The notes beneath the pieces are model-generated. The model was given only the letters and a program-made list of their open reading frames with translations. It searched no databases and was not told the DNA's origin. A stretch of 46,546 bases of DNA from Gammaproteobacteria bacterium (GTDB taxonomy: Bacteria; Pseudomonadota; Gammaproteobacteria; Arenicellales; Poriferihabitantaceae). The translations under genes were made by a program, and so were the position numbers. Positions 15,987-25,741 of this stretch are shown piece after piece. Position 1 is the first letter of the stretch. Each line of letters opens with the position of its first letter. The stretch is taken from NCBI GenBank assembly GCA_030590945.1, contig JAUVBY010000006.1:1-46546 (forward strand), given 5' to 3'.

Positions 15987-18233
15987 ATGTTATCAAAACA
16001 GATTGAAGCGGCGCTTGGCATTGCGGTCACTAAAGCGCAAGACCTGCGCCATGAGTTTGTAACCATCGAACATCTTTTGTACGCGCTTACCAAGATTGAT
16101 TCAGTGTGTGCCTTGATTGGGCATCTGGGTGGCAATGCCGATAAGCTGCGCGAAGACCTGGATCGTTTTCTGAGCGAACAAATGCCGATTCTGGATGTGG
16201 ACGACAAAGTGGAAACTCAACCAGGCATTGGATTTCAGCGAGTATTGCGGCGTGCAATCTTGCACGTACAAAATTCAGGAAATGATGAAGTACACGGTGC
16301 AAACGTACTGGTTTCAATTTTAAGTGAGAAAGACTCGCACGCAGCTTACTATCTTAATTCACAAAATATTACCCGTTTCGATGTGGTCAGCCATATTTCA
16401 CATGGTGTACTGGATGTCGCGTCTGATGATCCTCAGCTGGAGTACCAGGGAGAGGAAGTAGAAGCTGAACCGGAGCAGCGCCCGAGCGCACTACAGGCGT
16501 ACACAGTAAACCTGAATGAACAGGCCGAGGCGGGAAAAATTGATCCTCTGATCGGCCGCGAGAAAGAGTTGCAACGTGCCGCGCAGATATTATGTCGCCG
16601 GCGAAAAAATAACCCCTTGTTTGTCGGCGAGGCGGGTGTGGGTAAGACGGCACTGGCGGAAGGCCTGGCCCGGCAAATTGTACGCGGAGAAGTGCCGGAG
16701 ATCCTTGCCGATAGCACGATATATTCATTAGATATCGGTGCATTGCTAGCGGGGACAAAGTATCGTGGCGATTTTGAAGAGCGGCTTAAAGCGGTCATAA
16801 AAGAATTAACACAGGCGCCGGATTCAATCCTGTTTATTGATGAAATTCACACCATTATCGGGGCCGGTGCGGTCTCGGGCGGGGCGTTGGATGCCTCCAA
16901 TCTGCTCAAACCCATGCTGGCCAATGGCGAGATGAAATGCATTGGTTCGACCACGTATCAGGAGTATCGAAACATATTTGAGAAAGATCGTGCCCTGTCC
17001 CGCCGCTTTCAGAGTATTTCAGTGGATGAACCGACCATCGATGAAGCCGTGCAAATACTGCAGGGCTTGAAATCCAGGTTTCAGGATCACCACGATGTAA
17101 AATATACCGCACCGGCTCTGCGTCAGGCGGTGGAATTGGCTGCGCGTTATCTGACTGATCGCTTCCTGCCGGATACGGCGATTGATGTCATGGATGAGGC
17201 TGGAGCGAAAGCGCGTTTGGCGCCGGCAGGGAAACGCAAAAAAATAATTGGGGTTAAGGACGTTGAAGCCATTGTTGCGAATATGGCACGTATTCCGCCA
17301 AAACAGGTGTCTACGGAAGACAAGGAGTCTTTGAAAAACCTGGAGCGTGATCTTAAGCTGGTGGTGTTCGGTCAGGATAAGGCAATAGAGACGCTTTCAT
17401 CAGCGATTAAACTGTCGCGTGCCGGCCTGAGCGATAAAAACAAACCCATCGGTTCGTTTCTGTTTGCCGGTCCGACGGGTGTCGGTAAAACAGAAGTGAC
17501 GCGGCAATTGGCGCATACCATGGGCATTGAACTGATTCGTTTTGATATGTCTGAATATATGGAACGACATACGGTTTCTCGCCTGATTGGCGCGCCGCCG
17601 GGTTATGTCGGCTTTGATCAGGGCGGTTTATTAACCGAGGCGGTAAACAAACACCCGCATGCCGTATTATTATTTGATGAAATCGAAAAGGCCCACCCGG
17701 ATTTGTTCAATATCCTGCTACAGATAATGGATTACGGCACGCTGACGGATAACAATGGCCGCAAAGCTGATTTTCGTAACATTGCCATTGTGATGACAAC
17801 CAATGCGGGCGCTGTGGATGCTGCGCGCAGCACCATGGGCTTTCTGGATCGCGAACGTGTGCACGATGATAGTGAGGCGATCAAAAAAACCTTTTCCCCG
17901 GAATTTAGAAATCGCCTGGATGCGGTCGTGCCGTTCGCGCCTTTGGATGAGGCAACTATTCTGCATGTGGTAGGTAAATTTATTATGGAGCTGGAGCAAC
18001 AGCTGGAAGAAAAGCGGGTTACTCTGGAGGTAGACGAAGCGGCTCGTCAATGGTTGGCAGACAAAGGCTATGACCGTTCCATGGGCGCTCGCCCTATGGC
18101 CAGAATAATTCAGCAGCACATTAAACAGCCTCTGGCGGAGGACCTGTTATTCGGCAAGCTGATCAAGGGCGGTGACGTTAAGGTCGGTGTTAAGGATGAT
18201 AAGCTGGTGTGTGAAATACTGGAAACCGCTTAA
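15987..18233 (+). CDS. clpA: ATP-dependent Clp protease ATP-binding subunit ClpA
   Basis: Hexameric AAA+ unfoldase that feeds substrates, including ClpS-bound N-degrons, into ClpP. The 748-aa length is normal. An N-domain (1-145, two Clp repeats) is followed by D1 with Walker A GEAGVGKTAL and Walker B SILFIDEIHTIIG, then D2 with Walker A GPTGVGKTEV, Walker B AVLLFDEIEKAHPDLF and sensor RFLPDTAIDVMDEAGA/RNRLDAVVPF motifs. The C-terminal YDRSMGARPMARIIQ is conserved. There is no long middle domain, which separates it from ClpB. clpP is not in the window. Confidence 0.97.
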   Translation: MLSKQIEAALGIAVTKAQDLRHEFVTIEHLLYALTKIDSVCALIGHLGGNADKLREDLDRFLSEQMPILDVDDKVETQPGIGFQRVLRRAILHVQNSGNDEVHGANVLVSILSEKDSHAAYYLNSQNITRFDVVSHISHGVLDVASDDPQLEYQGEEVEAEPEQRPSALQAYTVNLNEQAEAGKIDPLIGREKELQRAAQILCRRRKNNPLFVGEAGVGKTALAEGLARQIVRGEVPEILADSTIYSLDIGALLAGTKYRGDFEERLKAVIKELTQAPDSILFIDEIHTIIGAGAVSGGALDASNLLKPMLANGEMKCIGSTTYQEYRNIFEKDRALSRRFQSISVDEPTIDEAVQILQGLKSRFQDHHDVKYTAPALRQAVELAARYLTDRFLPDTAIDVMDEAGAKARLAPAGKRKKIIGVKDVEAIVANMARIPPKQVSTEDKESLKNLERDLKLVVFGQDKAIETLSSAIKLSRAGLSDKNKPIGSFLFAGPTGVGKTEVTRQLAHTMGIELIRFDMSEYMERHTVSRLIGAPPGYVGFDQGGLLTEAVNKHPHAVLLFDEIEKAHPDLFNILLQIMDYGTLTDNNGRKADFRNIAIVMTTNAGAVDAARSTMGFLDRERVHDDSEAIKKTFSPEFRNRLDAVVPFAPLDEATILHVVGKFIMELEQQLEEKRVTLEVDEAARQWLADKGYDRSMGARPMARIIQQHIKQPLAEDLLFGKLIKGGDVKVGVKDDKLVCEILETA

Positions 18234-18249
18234 CCCCGATATTTTCGAG

Positions 18250-18534
18250 TTAGGTAAACCAGATTCCGTTGCTGAGCTGGCAGTCAATCGAATCCAGCGC
18301 CATGTGAATGCAAAGCCCTATGCCGAGATAATGCAGACGATACGCTTTGATAAAAGACAGGCCGGCATACAGCAATATTGGGAACACGGTGTGTAAAGGG
18401 TGAAATCCAATGCTGCAGCGCCCGGGATCATATATAGGGGTTGCCAGCAGATGGTCCAGATCCACCAGCATCGTAGCCACCATCAAAATGTAGGCCAGTT
18501 TCCAGTCCTGACGAAAAAACAGCACAGCGACCAA
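18250..18534 (-). CDS. DUF6122-like small membrane protein
   Basis: A predicted small inner-membrane protein of unknown function. The frame from a TTG at 18534 gives 94 aa with three hydrophobic segments around the motif VDLDHLLATPIYDPGRCSIG and FHPLHT, which I associate with the DUF6122 family. Reading further upstream in frame adds ITHLALHFIVPA up to 18570, and the family usually begins at that point (MxHLALHF). That first codon is ATT, directly after an in-frame TAA, so either an ATT start is used, a start codon has been lost, or translation begins at the internal TTG. It is convergent with clpA, 16 bp away. Confidence 0.7.
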   Translation of the reverse strand: MVAVLFFRQDWKLAYILMVATMLVDLDHLLATPIYDPGRCSIGFHPLHTVFPILLYAGLSFIKAYRLHYLGIGLCIHMALDSIDCQLSNGIWFT

Positions 18535-18723
18535 CGCCGGGACGATAAAATGCAGGGCGAGGTGTGTAATTTAAATTATTCCGGTGATGTAAATCAGTAG
18601 CCTGGTCGATGCGAAAAGCGACAGCAGTGCAGCAATCTAAACGTTTAAAATACTTTATGCTGTAACAGGCATTTAGATTGGTGCTTCGCTCGCGAAAACG
18701 GGCGAAAAATAGTGGTGTTCAGC

Positions 18724-19233
18724 TCAATCCCAGTTCTGTGCCGAGGAAGTATCGATACCAAGATCTTCGGGTGATTCAGAATCCATATAGCCTTCATCCC
18801 GATCACGATCATCTTCAAACGGCTTCACTTCGCGTCTTTCCAGCAGGCTGATGGCAACTTCAACAAAATCATATTCGGTGATAATGCCGATCAGGTTGCC
18901 ACCGTCAACCACTGGCAGGCAACCGTGGCGTGATTTATGAATATATTGTGCAGCCTTTAGCGTGCCGGTGTCAGGTGTAATGCTGACGACCGGGTGGCTC
19001 ATGATTTTACCCAATGGTGTGTTGCTATTATCATTCGGGTGTTTGTTCAAGGTTGAGCTGCTGGCCGCCAATACGTCGCGGTGGCTGATTAAACCAACGA
19101 CACGATCGCTTTTGTCTACGATCGGGATGTGATGAATGTGTTTGTCAGCCATTAAACTGAGAGCGGTTCCCAGTGTGTCGGTTTCTGTGAGCTTAACCGG
19201 GTCCGGGGTCATGATTGTTTCTACACTAATCAT
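18724..19233 (-). CDS. Tandem CBS-domain protein
   Basis: A 169-aa cytosolic protein made almost entirely of a CBS pair. CBS1 is about 4-62, with MTPDPVKLTETDTLGTALSL and VGLISHRDVLAA. CBS2 is about 75-130, with IMSHPVVSITPDTGTLKAAQ and LIGIITEYDFVEVA. An acidic tail (DDRDRDEGYMDSESPEDLG) follows. Such modules bind adenosyl ligands and act as energy or redox sensors for partner proteins; the partner is not evident. It is followed by an AT-rich gap and then mltA on the same strand upstream. Confidence 0.88.
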   Translation of the reverse strand: MISVETIMTPDPVKLTETDTLGTALSLMADKHIHHIPIVDKSDRVVGLISHRDVLAASSSTLNKHPNDNSNTPLGKIMSHPVVSITPDTGTLKAAQYIHKSRHGCLPVVDGGNLIGIITEYDFVEVAISLLERREVKPFEDDRDRDEGYMDSESPEDLGIDTSSAQNWD

Positions 19234-19265
19234 TTTCTTAAATATGGTGTTTTTAAAAAATAAGT

Positions 19266-20402
19266 TTAGTCCTTTAAATTCGACTCCGCAACTGTTTTAT
19301 CGTTCGGCAGCAATATAAACATTTCGCCAGGCTGTTTCATATTTCCCGCCATGTTTTCTGCGCGTTCACCGGTCCCCCAAAAAAGATCTGCGCGCAGTTG
19401 CCCCTTGATTGCGCCGCCGGTATCCTGTGCCATAACCAGTTTCTGCAAGGGTTGTTGGATTTCTCCCGGGTAAGTAGTGCTGAGCCAGATGGGGGCACCT
19501 AATTCAACGAATTTCGGGTCGATTGCCAGGCTGCGTTCAGCGGTCAGAGGCACGTTGAGCGAGCCTGTAGGGCCTGTTTCAGGGTTATCTCGCAACACGA
19601 AAAAGACGTAACTGGGATTTTCATTGAGCAGCGCTTTGGCGCGCTGCGGGTTGGATTTTAACCAGGATTTTATGCTGAACAGGCTTACGTCTTCGCGTTT
19701 TAACTCGCCCATATCAATCAGTTTTTTACCAATTGATATATAGGCATGGCCATTCTGATTCGCATAACCCGCGCCGATGATCTTCCCGTCGGGGAGTTGT
19801 ACGCGACCCGATCCCTGGATCTGCAGGAAAAACAATTGATCCCGGTCGTCTACCCAGAGCAGTTCCTGGCCGCTCAGGGGCATTTCTTCACCTTCAATTT
19901 GTGCGCGTGAATAGTAGGGTAGAACCTTATTCCCGACCACACGACCACGCACCCGCTTGCCTTTGAGTGAAGGGTACAGAGAAGTCAGGTCAATGATGAG
20001 CATGTCTTCCGGCGATTTATATAGCGGATACCGATAACGTTCGTCTGCCTGCATTGCGCCGTGCAGCAGAGGTTCATAATAGCCGGTGATCATGCCATGG
20101 GTCGTGCCTTTTTCGCCGCGAAGCATGTGCGGTATAAAGTGTGTTTCAAAAAATTGTTTGGCATCTTCATCGCCAGGCTCGCCAAGGTTGCTGGCGCTGG
20201 CACAAATCACCTGCCAGGCCGGTTTTTTGGCGAGGTGAATGCAGCCTTTGTCCAAAGCGATAAAAGCCTGTGCATGCTGATCTTTATCCCAGCCGGGTAA
20301 ATCTTTAAATTCAACTGCTTTACCAATGCCGGGCTCCAGGCTCTGGCAACCGGTAAATACGAGCAAGGCGAGCCAAAGAGCGAGACAGCGAAATTTCATC
20401 AT
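19266..20402 (-). CDS. mltA: Membrane-bound lytic murein transglycosylase A
   Basis: Outer-membrane lipoprotein that cleaves glycan strands to 1,6-anhydroMurNAc ends. I set the start at the paired ATGs (20402/20399), giving about 378 aa with a lipoprotein signal MKFRCLALWLALLVFTGC. The longer open frame reads back into the preceding MBL gene. Motifs are HGMITGYYEPLLHG, the IQGSGRVQLPDG barrel segment with GYANQNGHAYISIGK, and the 3D-domain active site MAQDTGGAIKGQLRADLFWG, whose Asp is the catalytic residue of the family. The gene starts 7 bp after the MBL-hydrolase stop, so the two are probably co-transcribed. Confidence 0.95.
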   Translation of the reverse strand: MMKFRCLALWLALLVFTGCQSLEPGIGKAVEFKDLPGWDKDQHAQAFIALDKGCIHLAKKPAWQVICASASNLGEPGDEDAKQFFETHFIPHMLRGEKGTTHGMITGYYEPLLHGAMQADERYRYPLYKSPEDMLIIDLTSLYPSLKGKRVRGRVVGNKVLPYYSRAQIEGEEMPLSGQELLWVDDRDQLFFLQIQGSGRVQLPDGKIIGAGYANQNGHAYISIGKKLIDMGELKREDVSLFSIKSWLKSNPQRAKALLNENPSYVFFVLRDNPETGPTGSLNVPLTAERSLAIDPKFVELGAPIWLSTTYPGEIQQPLQKLVMAQDTGGAIKGQLRADLFWGTGERAENMAGNMKQPGEMFILLPNDKTVAESNLKD

Positions 20403-20409
20403 TATTATT

Positions 20410-21051
20410 TTATGCAGACTGCAAAAAAGGGTTGTGCCGGCGTTCTTCACCAAAATTTGAATTCGGGCCGTGCCCGGGGATAAATTCAATATCATCTCCC
20501 AGTGGAATGAGTTTGGTCTTGATCGAATGCAGAAGATCGGCGTGGTTGCCGCGCGGAAAGTCGGTTCGGCCGATGCTGTGTTGAAACAACACATCGCCTA
20601 CGACCGCGAGTTTACTTTGCTGGTGATAAAAAACCACGTGACCGGGCGTGTGGCCGGGGCAATGGATTACTGCCAGCGTTTGTTCGCCAAGCGTGATTGT
20701 ATCGCCGTCGTTTAACCATTCGGAGGGAGTGAAGTTGCCACTGTGTGGTAATCCGGTCATGCCGCTATACTCATCCAGGGATTCAAGCAGGAAGCGATCA
20801 TTTTCATGCGGTCCAATGACGGGTAGACCGGTCTTTTCTGCGAGTTTCGCGGTAAACCCGACATGATCAATATGTCCGTGGGTCAGCAGTATTTTTTCCA
20901 GTTTAATATTTTCCTGCGCAACCGTATCAAGAATTTTATCCAGGTCGCCGCCCGGATCAATAACCGCACCTAATTTAGTTTTCGTACACCACAACAGTGA
21001 ACAGTTCTGTGCGTAGACGGTGACGGGAATGATTTTATAGCTCAGGCTCAT
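20410..21051 (-). CDS. MBL-fold metallo-hydrolase (YcbL/glyoxalase II-like)
   Basis: This 213-aa protein has all the metallo-beta-lactamase-fold ligands: THGHIDHVG (HxHxDH), HCPGHTPGH, VVGDVLF (Asp) and IPGHGP. The arrangement with FQHSIGRTDFPRGN is that of the YcbL-type glyoxalase II-like hydrolases, which act on thioesters such as S-lactoylglutathione. The C-terminus (GEERRHNPFL) also matches that group. Upstream of mltA, divergent from the OsmC-like gene. Substrate not certain. Confidence 0.9.
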   Translation of the reverse strand: MSLSYKIIPVTVYAQNCSLLWCTKTKLGAVIDPGGDLDKILDTVAQENIKLEKILLTHGHIDHVGFTAKLAEKTGLPVIGPHENDRFLLESLDEYSGMTGLPHSGNFTPSEWLNDGDTITLGEQTLAVIHCPGHTPGHVVFYHQQSKLAVVGDVLFQHSIGRTDFPRGNHADLLHSIKTKLIPLGDDIEFIPGHGPNSNFGEERRHNPFLQSA

Positions 21052-21101
21052 TTGGTAGGGGGGTATAATCGTATTTTTCCAGCCCCCAATTTTAACTTAA
21101 A

Positions 21102-21479
21102 ATGAACATACATTTTGAAGATGCGCAGCGCTTTGTGGTCTCCGATCTCGAAGACGATGCTTTTAACGTCAGTGGCGACAAGCCAATATTTGAGCTGACG
21201 GCCCTGGCTACGTTCGTATTGTCGCTGGCCCGGTGCACCTACTCAGTTTTATGGGTATATGGCGGGCGCACCGATGCGGATCCTGAAAGTATCCAGATGA
21301 CGATGTCCTGGGATTTCAACCATGAACCTACACGATTCAAGCAGATTACGATGGATATTTTATGGTCGGCATTACCCGCAAAAAAACTCAAAGCGGCACA
21401 AAAAATGGCGGCGCATTGCACGATTCACAATACCATCCATGACTGCGTGGAGATAATTACGAGGGTGAGGCTGGAGTAG
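21102..21479 (+). CDS. OsmC-like small protein
   Basis: A 125-aa protein with FELTALATFVLSLARCTYSV, a beta-strand region (PESIQMTMSWDF) and the late KMAAHCTIHNTI. The order of a helix with a cysteine, strands and a second Cys near the end resembles the OsmC/Ohr fold, whose two cysteines reduce organic peroxides. The match is by pattern only and some family residues differ. It is divergent from the MBL gene across 50 bp that contains a TATAAT at 21064-21069, a plausible -10 for this gene. Convergent with ccmI, 8 bp apart. Confidence 0.65.
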   Translation: MNIHFEDAQRFVVSDLEDDAFNVSGDKPIFELTALATFVLSLARCTYSVLWVYGGRTDADPESIQMTMSWDFNHEPTRFKQITMDILWSALPAKKLKAAQKMAAHCTIHNTIHDCVEIITRVRLE

Positions 21480-21487
21480 GGTCTTTA

Positions 21488-22735
21488 TTACGGCCTGCGT
21501 TTGGAAATAACCAGATCAATGGTGTCCGTTGCCGTGTTTGACGTGACAATCAGTTCACTCTCAAGATCACCGGGTTGTGAAATCGCCTGACCGCTTTTAG
21601 ATATTCGTGCACCGACCAGCACCTGCTCGAAGCTGGATAACTTCATTTGCGGTAGCATCGCCATACTGTCGTCGAGTTTTATCGTGATAGGCAGGGCAGA
21701 AACGCTCTGGCGTGATGCGGCCAGTGGCATGGGTGGGCCGGATTTTGCTTTAGCGAAAATAAATACGCTATCACCGTCGCTGATTTCAGACAGAAGTTCG
21801 GGCGATACGGATACGCTGACCGTAATTCCAGCCTGGACAGCGGGCTGTATCTGAGTCACCGACTGCCCCTTAAATTCTTCCATAATGCTCGTTGTGCGTT
21901 CGGCGCCAAGCTGCGAGCTTACATCGCTAATCAGTATTTCCAGCTCCTGACTGCTTTCAGAATTCCCGGTGAGCATGGGGCGTAGCGTAAGCCAGTGGCG
22001 CAACGCAGCTTCGGGTTCGTTCAGTTGCTGGGCCGCAATGCCGCTTAACCAGAGTGCGCTAACGTGTTTAGGGTCTAATTGCAGCGCCGAATTTAGTGCA
22101 GCGGCGGTTTCCAGGGTAAAGACGCGGTCATTCGCCATGGCGCTATTATCCGCGTAACTGACCAGTAAATCAGCGCTAGGTACGGTCAATTTTAATAGCT
22201 GTTTAAAACGGGACGCGGCATTTGCAAAGTGCCCCATTCGCGAGTAGGTCTGAGCAAGCAGAAACAAGCCCTGTTGATCTTCAGGGTTTGCATCTACCGA
22301 TTCTTCAAGGCGTAAAATGATTTCTTCGAGTGAAGGTGCAGCTTTATTGCTGCCAGCCATCATCTCAGAAGAGGCGTCCGGTTCGTAGCTAGACGTAAAA
22401 CTATACAAGCCTAACGCCAATGCGGGCACCAGAAACAGCGCAATCAGGCTGGTATAGGCGGGTGCGCGGGTAAACTGGTCTTTGAGTTCGGTTGATGTAA
22501 TCAATTCATCTGCCAACGCGGTTTCAAGGTCAGCGCGCGCCTGTTTATGCTCGTCGTTGCTGATATCACCGGTATCGAAGGCCGAATCAATTTCTTTCGC
22601 GCGTTCGTTAGCAATGGCAATGTTTCGTTGCTGAATACTCTCCATTTTGAATGTAGAGTGGCTGTGCAAGGGGCGCCACAACATCCAAAGGGTGAGCGCA
22701 CAAAGTAAGGTGGCAATAATCCAGAAAACAGACAT
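21488..22735 (-). CDS. ccmI: Cytochrome c maturation protein CcmI
   Basis: Apocytochrome c chaperone of System I that presents substrates to CcmFH. The 415-aa protein has an N-terminal membrane segment (FWIIATLLCALTLWMLW), the CcmI-type cytoplasmic loop with leucine-zipper-like FDTGDISNDEHKQARADLE, a second membrane segment (SLIALFLVPALALGLYSF), then TPR repeats (LLAQTYSRMGHFANAASRFK and later) and a C-terminal beta-rich domain (VSVSPELLSEISDGDSVFIF). This N-to-C layout is the CycH/CcmI type. Its start nearly abuts the ccmH stop. Confidence 0.93.
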   Translation of the reverse strand: MSVFWIIATLLCALTLWMLWRPLHSHSTFKMESIQQRNIAIANERAKEIDSAFDTGDISNDEHKQARADLETALADELITSTELKDQFTRAPAYTSLIALFLVPALALGLYSFTSSYEPDASSEMMAGSNKAAPSLEEIILRLEESVDANPEDQQGLFLLAQTYSRMGHFANAASRFKQLLKLTVPSADLLVSYADNSAMANDRVFTLETAAALNSALQLDPKHVSALWLSGIAAQQLNEPEAALRHWLTLRPMLTGNSESSQELEILISDVSSQLGAERTTSIMEEFKGQSVTQIQPAVQAGITVSVSVSPELLSEISDGDSVFIFAKAKSGPPMPLAASRQSVSALPITIKLDDSMAMLPQMKLSSFEQVLVGARISKSGQAISQPGDLESELIVTSNTATDTIDLVISKRRP

Positions 22736-22736
22736 A

Positions 22737-23186
22737 TTAGTTATCGAGGTATTTACGTGCTGATTTTAGTTGCTCAGCGGTGGGAGCATCCCCGGAAGAG
22801 GATTTTCGTCGGATAAAATAAAATAATGCGAACAATGCAAGCAGTAGAAATACGAAAGGACCTATCCAGAGCAAATATGTTGATGTATTAACTGGAGGCC
22901 GGTACAACACAAAATCACCGTAGCGCGCAATCATGTAGTCGGTTATTTCATCGTGTGACTTGCCGGATTTGACCATCTCGTAGGCTTTTTCCCGTAGATC
23001 CTTTGCAAGATCCGCGTTTGAATCTGCCAGGTTCTGATTCTGGCAAACCAGGCAGCGTAATTCCTTGGTCAGGCGAAGGTATAGTGCTTCCTGGTCCGGG
23101 TTGTCAAACTGATGGCTTTCGATGCGAGCGAACAGGCTTAGGGGCAGCAACAACAGGAACAGCGTCAGAAGGTTGAGTTTTTTCAT
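22737..23186 (-). CDS. ccmH: Cytochrome c maturation protein CcmH
   Basis: Thiol-reducing component that keeps the CXXCH motif of apocytochromes reduced for haem attachment. The 149-aa product has a signal peptide, the LRCLVCQNQ active site (C45, C48) and KSGKSHDEITDYMIARYGDF, with a membrane segment (YLLWIGPFVFLLLALFAL) and a short tail. It is the short form without TPR repeats; those are in the separate CcmI. It overlaps the ccmG stop by 4 bp. Confidence 0.96.
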   Translation of the reverse strand: MKKLNLLTLFLLLLPLSLFARIESHQFDNPDQEALYLRLTKELRCLVCQNQNLADSNADLAKDLREKAYEMVKSGKSHDEITDYMIARYGDFVLYRPPVNTSTYLLWIGPFVFLLLALFALFYFIRRKSSSGDAPTAEQLKSARKYLDN

Positions 23187-23713
23187 GATTCTTCATTCAA
23201 TGTTTTAATCAGAGGCAGCAGGGTCTGCTGAATGTCATCCGCGCTAAAAGGCCCGATTTGCTTATAGCGAATCTGGCCATTTTTATCGATAAGGAAACTT
23301 TCAGGTACCCCGTAAACGCCAAAATCAATGCCGACATCGCCTTTTAAGTCGTGCGCGATAATAGTATACGGATTGCCAAGTTCGCCTAACCATTCAATCG
23401 CGTCATCTCGTTCATCTTTATAATTAAGCCCCACGATCGGTAATAAATTTTGCCGCGCCAGTTCGTTGAGCAAGGGGTGCTCCTGACGGCAGGCGACGCA
23501 CCACGAGGCCCAGACGTTAAGCAGCCAGGCTTGCCCCTTAAGCTGCTCAGTGCCTATTAGTTGCGCGGCGTCAAATAGCGTGGGCACAGAAAAGATCGGC
23601 GCGGGCTGATCGATCAAGGGGGAAGGGATTTCTTTTGGGTCGAGCTTTAAGCCCGCTGCCAGAAAACCAACCAATATGATAAACCCGGCCAGGGGTAACA
23701 AATAACGATTCAT
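23183..23713 (-). CDS. ccmG: Thiol:disulfide interchange protein CcmG/DsbE
   Basis: Membrane-anchored periplasmic thioredoxin of the cytochrome c maturation pathway, acting with CcmH. The 176-aa product has an N-terminal anchor (about 4-21) and a thioredoxin domain with WASWCVACRQEHP (C72, C75), the cis-proline segment YGVPESFLID, and YKDERDDAIEWLGELGNPY typical of DsbE. It lies 6 bp after ccmF. Confidence 0.96.
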   Translation of the reverse strand: MNRYLLPLAGFIILVGFLAAGLKLDPKEIPSPLIDQPAPIFSVPTLFDAAQLIGTEQLKGQAWLLNVWASWCVACRQEHPLLNELARQNLLPIVGLNYKDERDDAIEWLGELGNPYTIIAHDLKGDVGIDFGVYGVPESFLIDKNGQIRYKQIGPFSADDIQQTLLPLIKTLNEES

Positions 23714-23719
23714 GCCGTA

Positions 23720-25741
23720 TCAGACTAATGCAGTGTCTGAAGAGGGTTTTGACGAGGAAGATTTGTTTTTCCTGCCAGAGGCCAGTTTTTGAGACGCATT
23801 GGCGCGCGCGTCTTTGACCGCCAGCCTGCGGTAGCGTGGATCGGCCGCAGCCAGAATACCGCCGAATGCCATAATCAGGGTGCCGAGCCAGATCCAGCGA
23901 ATCAGGGGCTTGTGATAGATCCGCACTGCCCAGGCGCCATCCTTACCAATGGGTTCGCCCAGAGCGACGTACAGATCCCGGAAGAAACCGGCATCAATAG
24001 AGGCTTCTGTCATGGGCATGCCGCTCAAATAATTGCGTTTCTGGGGTTCAAGGTGGGCAATCGCCTTGCCATTTTTGCTGACATCGATTATGCCTTGCTG
24101 GGCTACGTAGTTTGGCCCTTGCGCATTTTTAACTCCGCTGAAGGCGAAGGTATAACCCGCGACATCAAAGGTATCTCCCGCCTCCATGCGAATGTCTTTT
24201 TCGACGCTGTAGGCCGAGGTGAGCGTGACGCCAATTATGAAGGTGCCGAGGCCGATATGCCCGAGGATCATGCCATAAAATCCCAGCGGTGCGCTGGCAA
24301 AGGGTTTAAATCCAGAGCGCTTATGAAGTCGGTCAAACACCAGACCCAGGCTGGTTAGTATCGTCCAGGCGCCCACGGTCACGCCCAGCGCGGCATTGAG
24401 CGAATAATGGGTTTGCAGTAAAGGGCTGGCAAAGCCGATAACGATGCTTAATATGAGGGGAATCAAAAGCTTAGGTGCAATACGGGCGACGGTGTCGCGT
24501 TTCCAGCGTGCGTGGGCAGCGATACCGACGATCAAAGCGATGGGAATGGTTAAGGGCACGAAAACATTATCAAAGTAGGGCGGTCCGACAGAAATTTTAC
24601 CCAGGCCCAGCGCATCCAGTATCAGCGGGTAGAGGGTGCCGAGCAATACACTACAGGCTGCCACAACCAGTAAAATATTATTGAGCAACAGCCCTGTTTC
24701 TCGCGAGACGACTTCAAAACGCACGTGGCTGCGAATTTGCGGTGCGCGCCAGGCGTACAGTGCGAGCGACCCGCCGATCACCAGCACCAGGAAAATCAGT
24801 ATGAACAGGCCGCGCCCGGGGTCAGACGCAAAAGAATGAACCGATGTCAGGACGCCGGAACGGACCAGGAAGGTACCCAGCAGCGACAGGGAAAAGGCGA
24901 ATACAGCGAGCAATACCGTCCAGGCTTTAAATACCCCGCGTTTTTCAGTAGCGGCCAGGGAATGCATTAGTGCGGTACCCACCAGCCAGGGCATGAAAGA
25001 CGCATTTTCGACCGGATCCCAGAACCACCAGCCACCCCAGCCCAGCTCGTAGTAGGCCCACCAGGAGCCCAGGGCGATGCCTACGGTCAGGAACAACCAG
25101 GCTACGTTGGTCCAGGGGCGTGACCATCTCGCCCAGCTGGTATCAAGGCGCCCGCCTATCATCGCAGCAACCGCAAATGAAAAAGCTACGCTGAAACCGA
25201 CGTATCCCATGTACAGCATGGGTGGGTGGATGGCCAGGCCGAAATCCTGCAGCAAAGGGTTCAGGTCGCGTCCTTCAAGCGGTATCGGATACAGGCGATC
25301 AAATGGGTTCGAGGTAAGCAGCATGAATAACAAAAATCCAATACTAATCATACCCATTACAGCCAGAACCTGCGCCTGAATTTGCTTGGGCATGGATTTG
25401 CTAAACAGAGCAACCGCGAGCGTCCAGAGCGCCAATAATAGAGCCCAGAGCAGTAAGGAGCCTTCATGGGAGCCCCAGACTCCGGACACCTTGAATAGCA
25501 GAGGTAACTGTGAATTTGAATGTTGTACAACCAGTTTGACGGAGAAATCACTGGTGACAAACGCATAAGTAAGTGAAGCAAAGGCCAAAGCGACCAGTGC
25601 AAACTGGGTGATCGCTGCGGGGCGGGCCAGCGATATCCAGTTTGCATAGCCCTGTTTGATACCAATCGTTGGTAATACCGATTGAGCAATGGCTACAATC
25701 AACGCCAGCGACAGGGCGAAATGCCCAATTTCAGGAATCAT
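23720..25741 (-). CDS. ccmF: Cytochrome c haem lyase subunit CcmF
   Basis: Large polytopic inner-membrane haem lyase subunit that takes haem from holo-CcmE and attaches it to apocytochrome c. The 673-aa length is normal. The conserved WWD haem-handling segment is [18 protein letters not shown], preceded by [16 protein letters not shown] and followed by [15 protein letters not shown]. The late periplasmic region contains [18 protein letters not shown] Lys/Ser-rich tail ([14 protein letters not shown]) ends it. It overlaps the ccmE stop by 4 bp. Confidence 0.97.
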   Translation of the reverse strand: MIPEIGHFALSLALIVAIAQSVLPTIGIKQGYANWISLARPAAITQFALVALAFASLTYAFVTSDFSVKLVVQHSNSQLPLLFKVSGVWGSHEGSLLLWALLLALWTLAVALFSKSMPKQIQAQVLAVMGMISIGFLLFMLLTSNPFDRLYPIPLEGRDLNPLLQDFGLAIHPPMLYMGYVGFSVAFSFAVAAMIGGRLDTSWARWSRPWTNVAWLFLTVGIALGSWWAYYELGWGGWWFWDPVENASFMPWLVGTALMHSLAATEKRGVFKAWTVLLAVFAFSLSLLGTFLVRSGVLTSVHSFASDPGRGLFILIFLVLVIGGSLALYAWRAPQIRSHVRFEVVSRETGLLLNNILLVVAACSVLLGTLYPLILDALGLGKISVGPPYFDNVFVPLTIPIALIVGIAAHARWKRDTVARIAPKLLIPLILSIVIGFASPLLQTHYSLNAALGVTVGAWTILTSLGLVFDRLHKRSGFKPFASAPLGFYGMILGHIGLGTFIIGVTLTSAYSVEKDIRMEAGDTFDVAGYTFAFSGVKNAQGPNYVAQQGIIDVSKNGKAIAHLEPQKRNYLSGMPMTEASIDAGFFRDLYVALGEPIGKDGAWAVRIYHKPLIRWIWLGTLIMAFGGILAAADPRYRRLAVKDARANASQKLASGRKNKSSSSKPSSDTALV

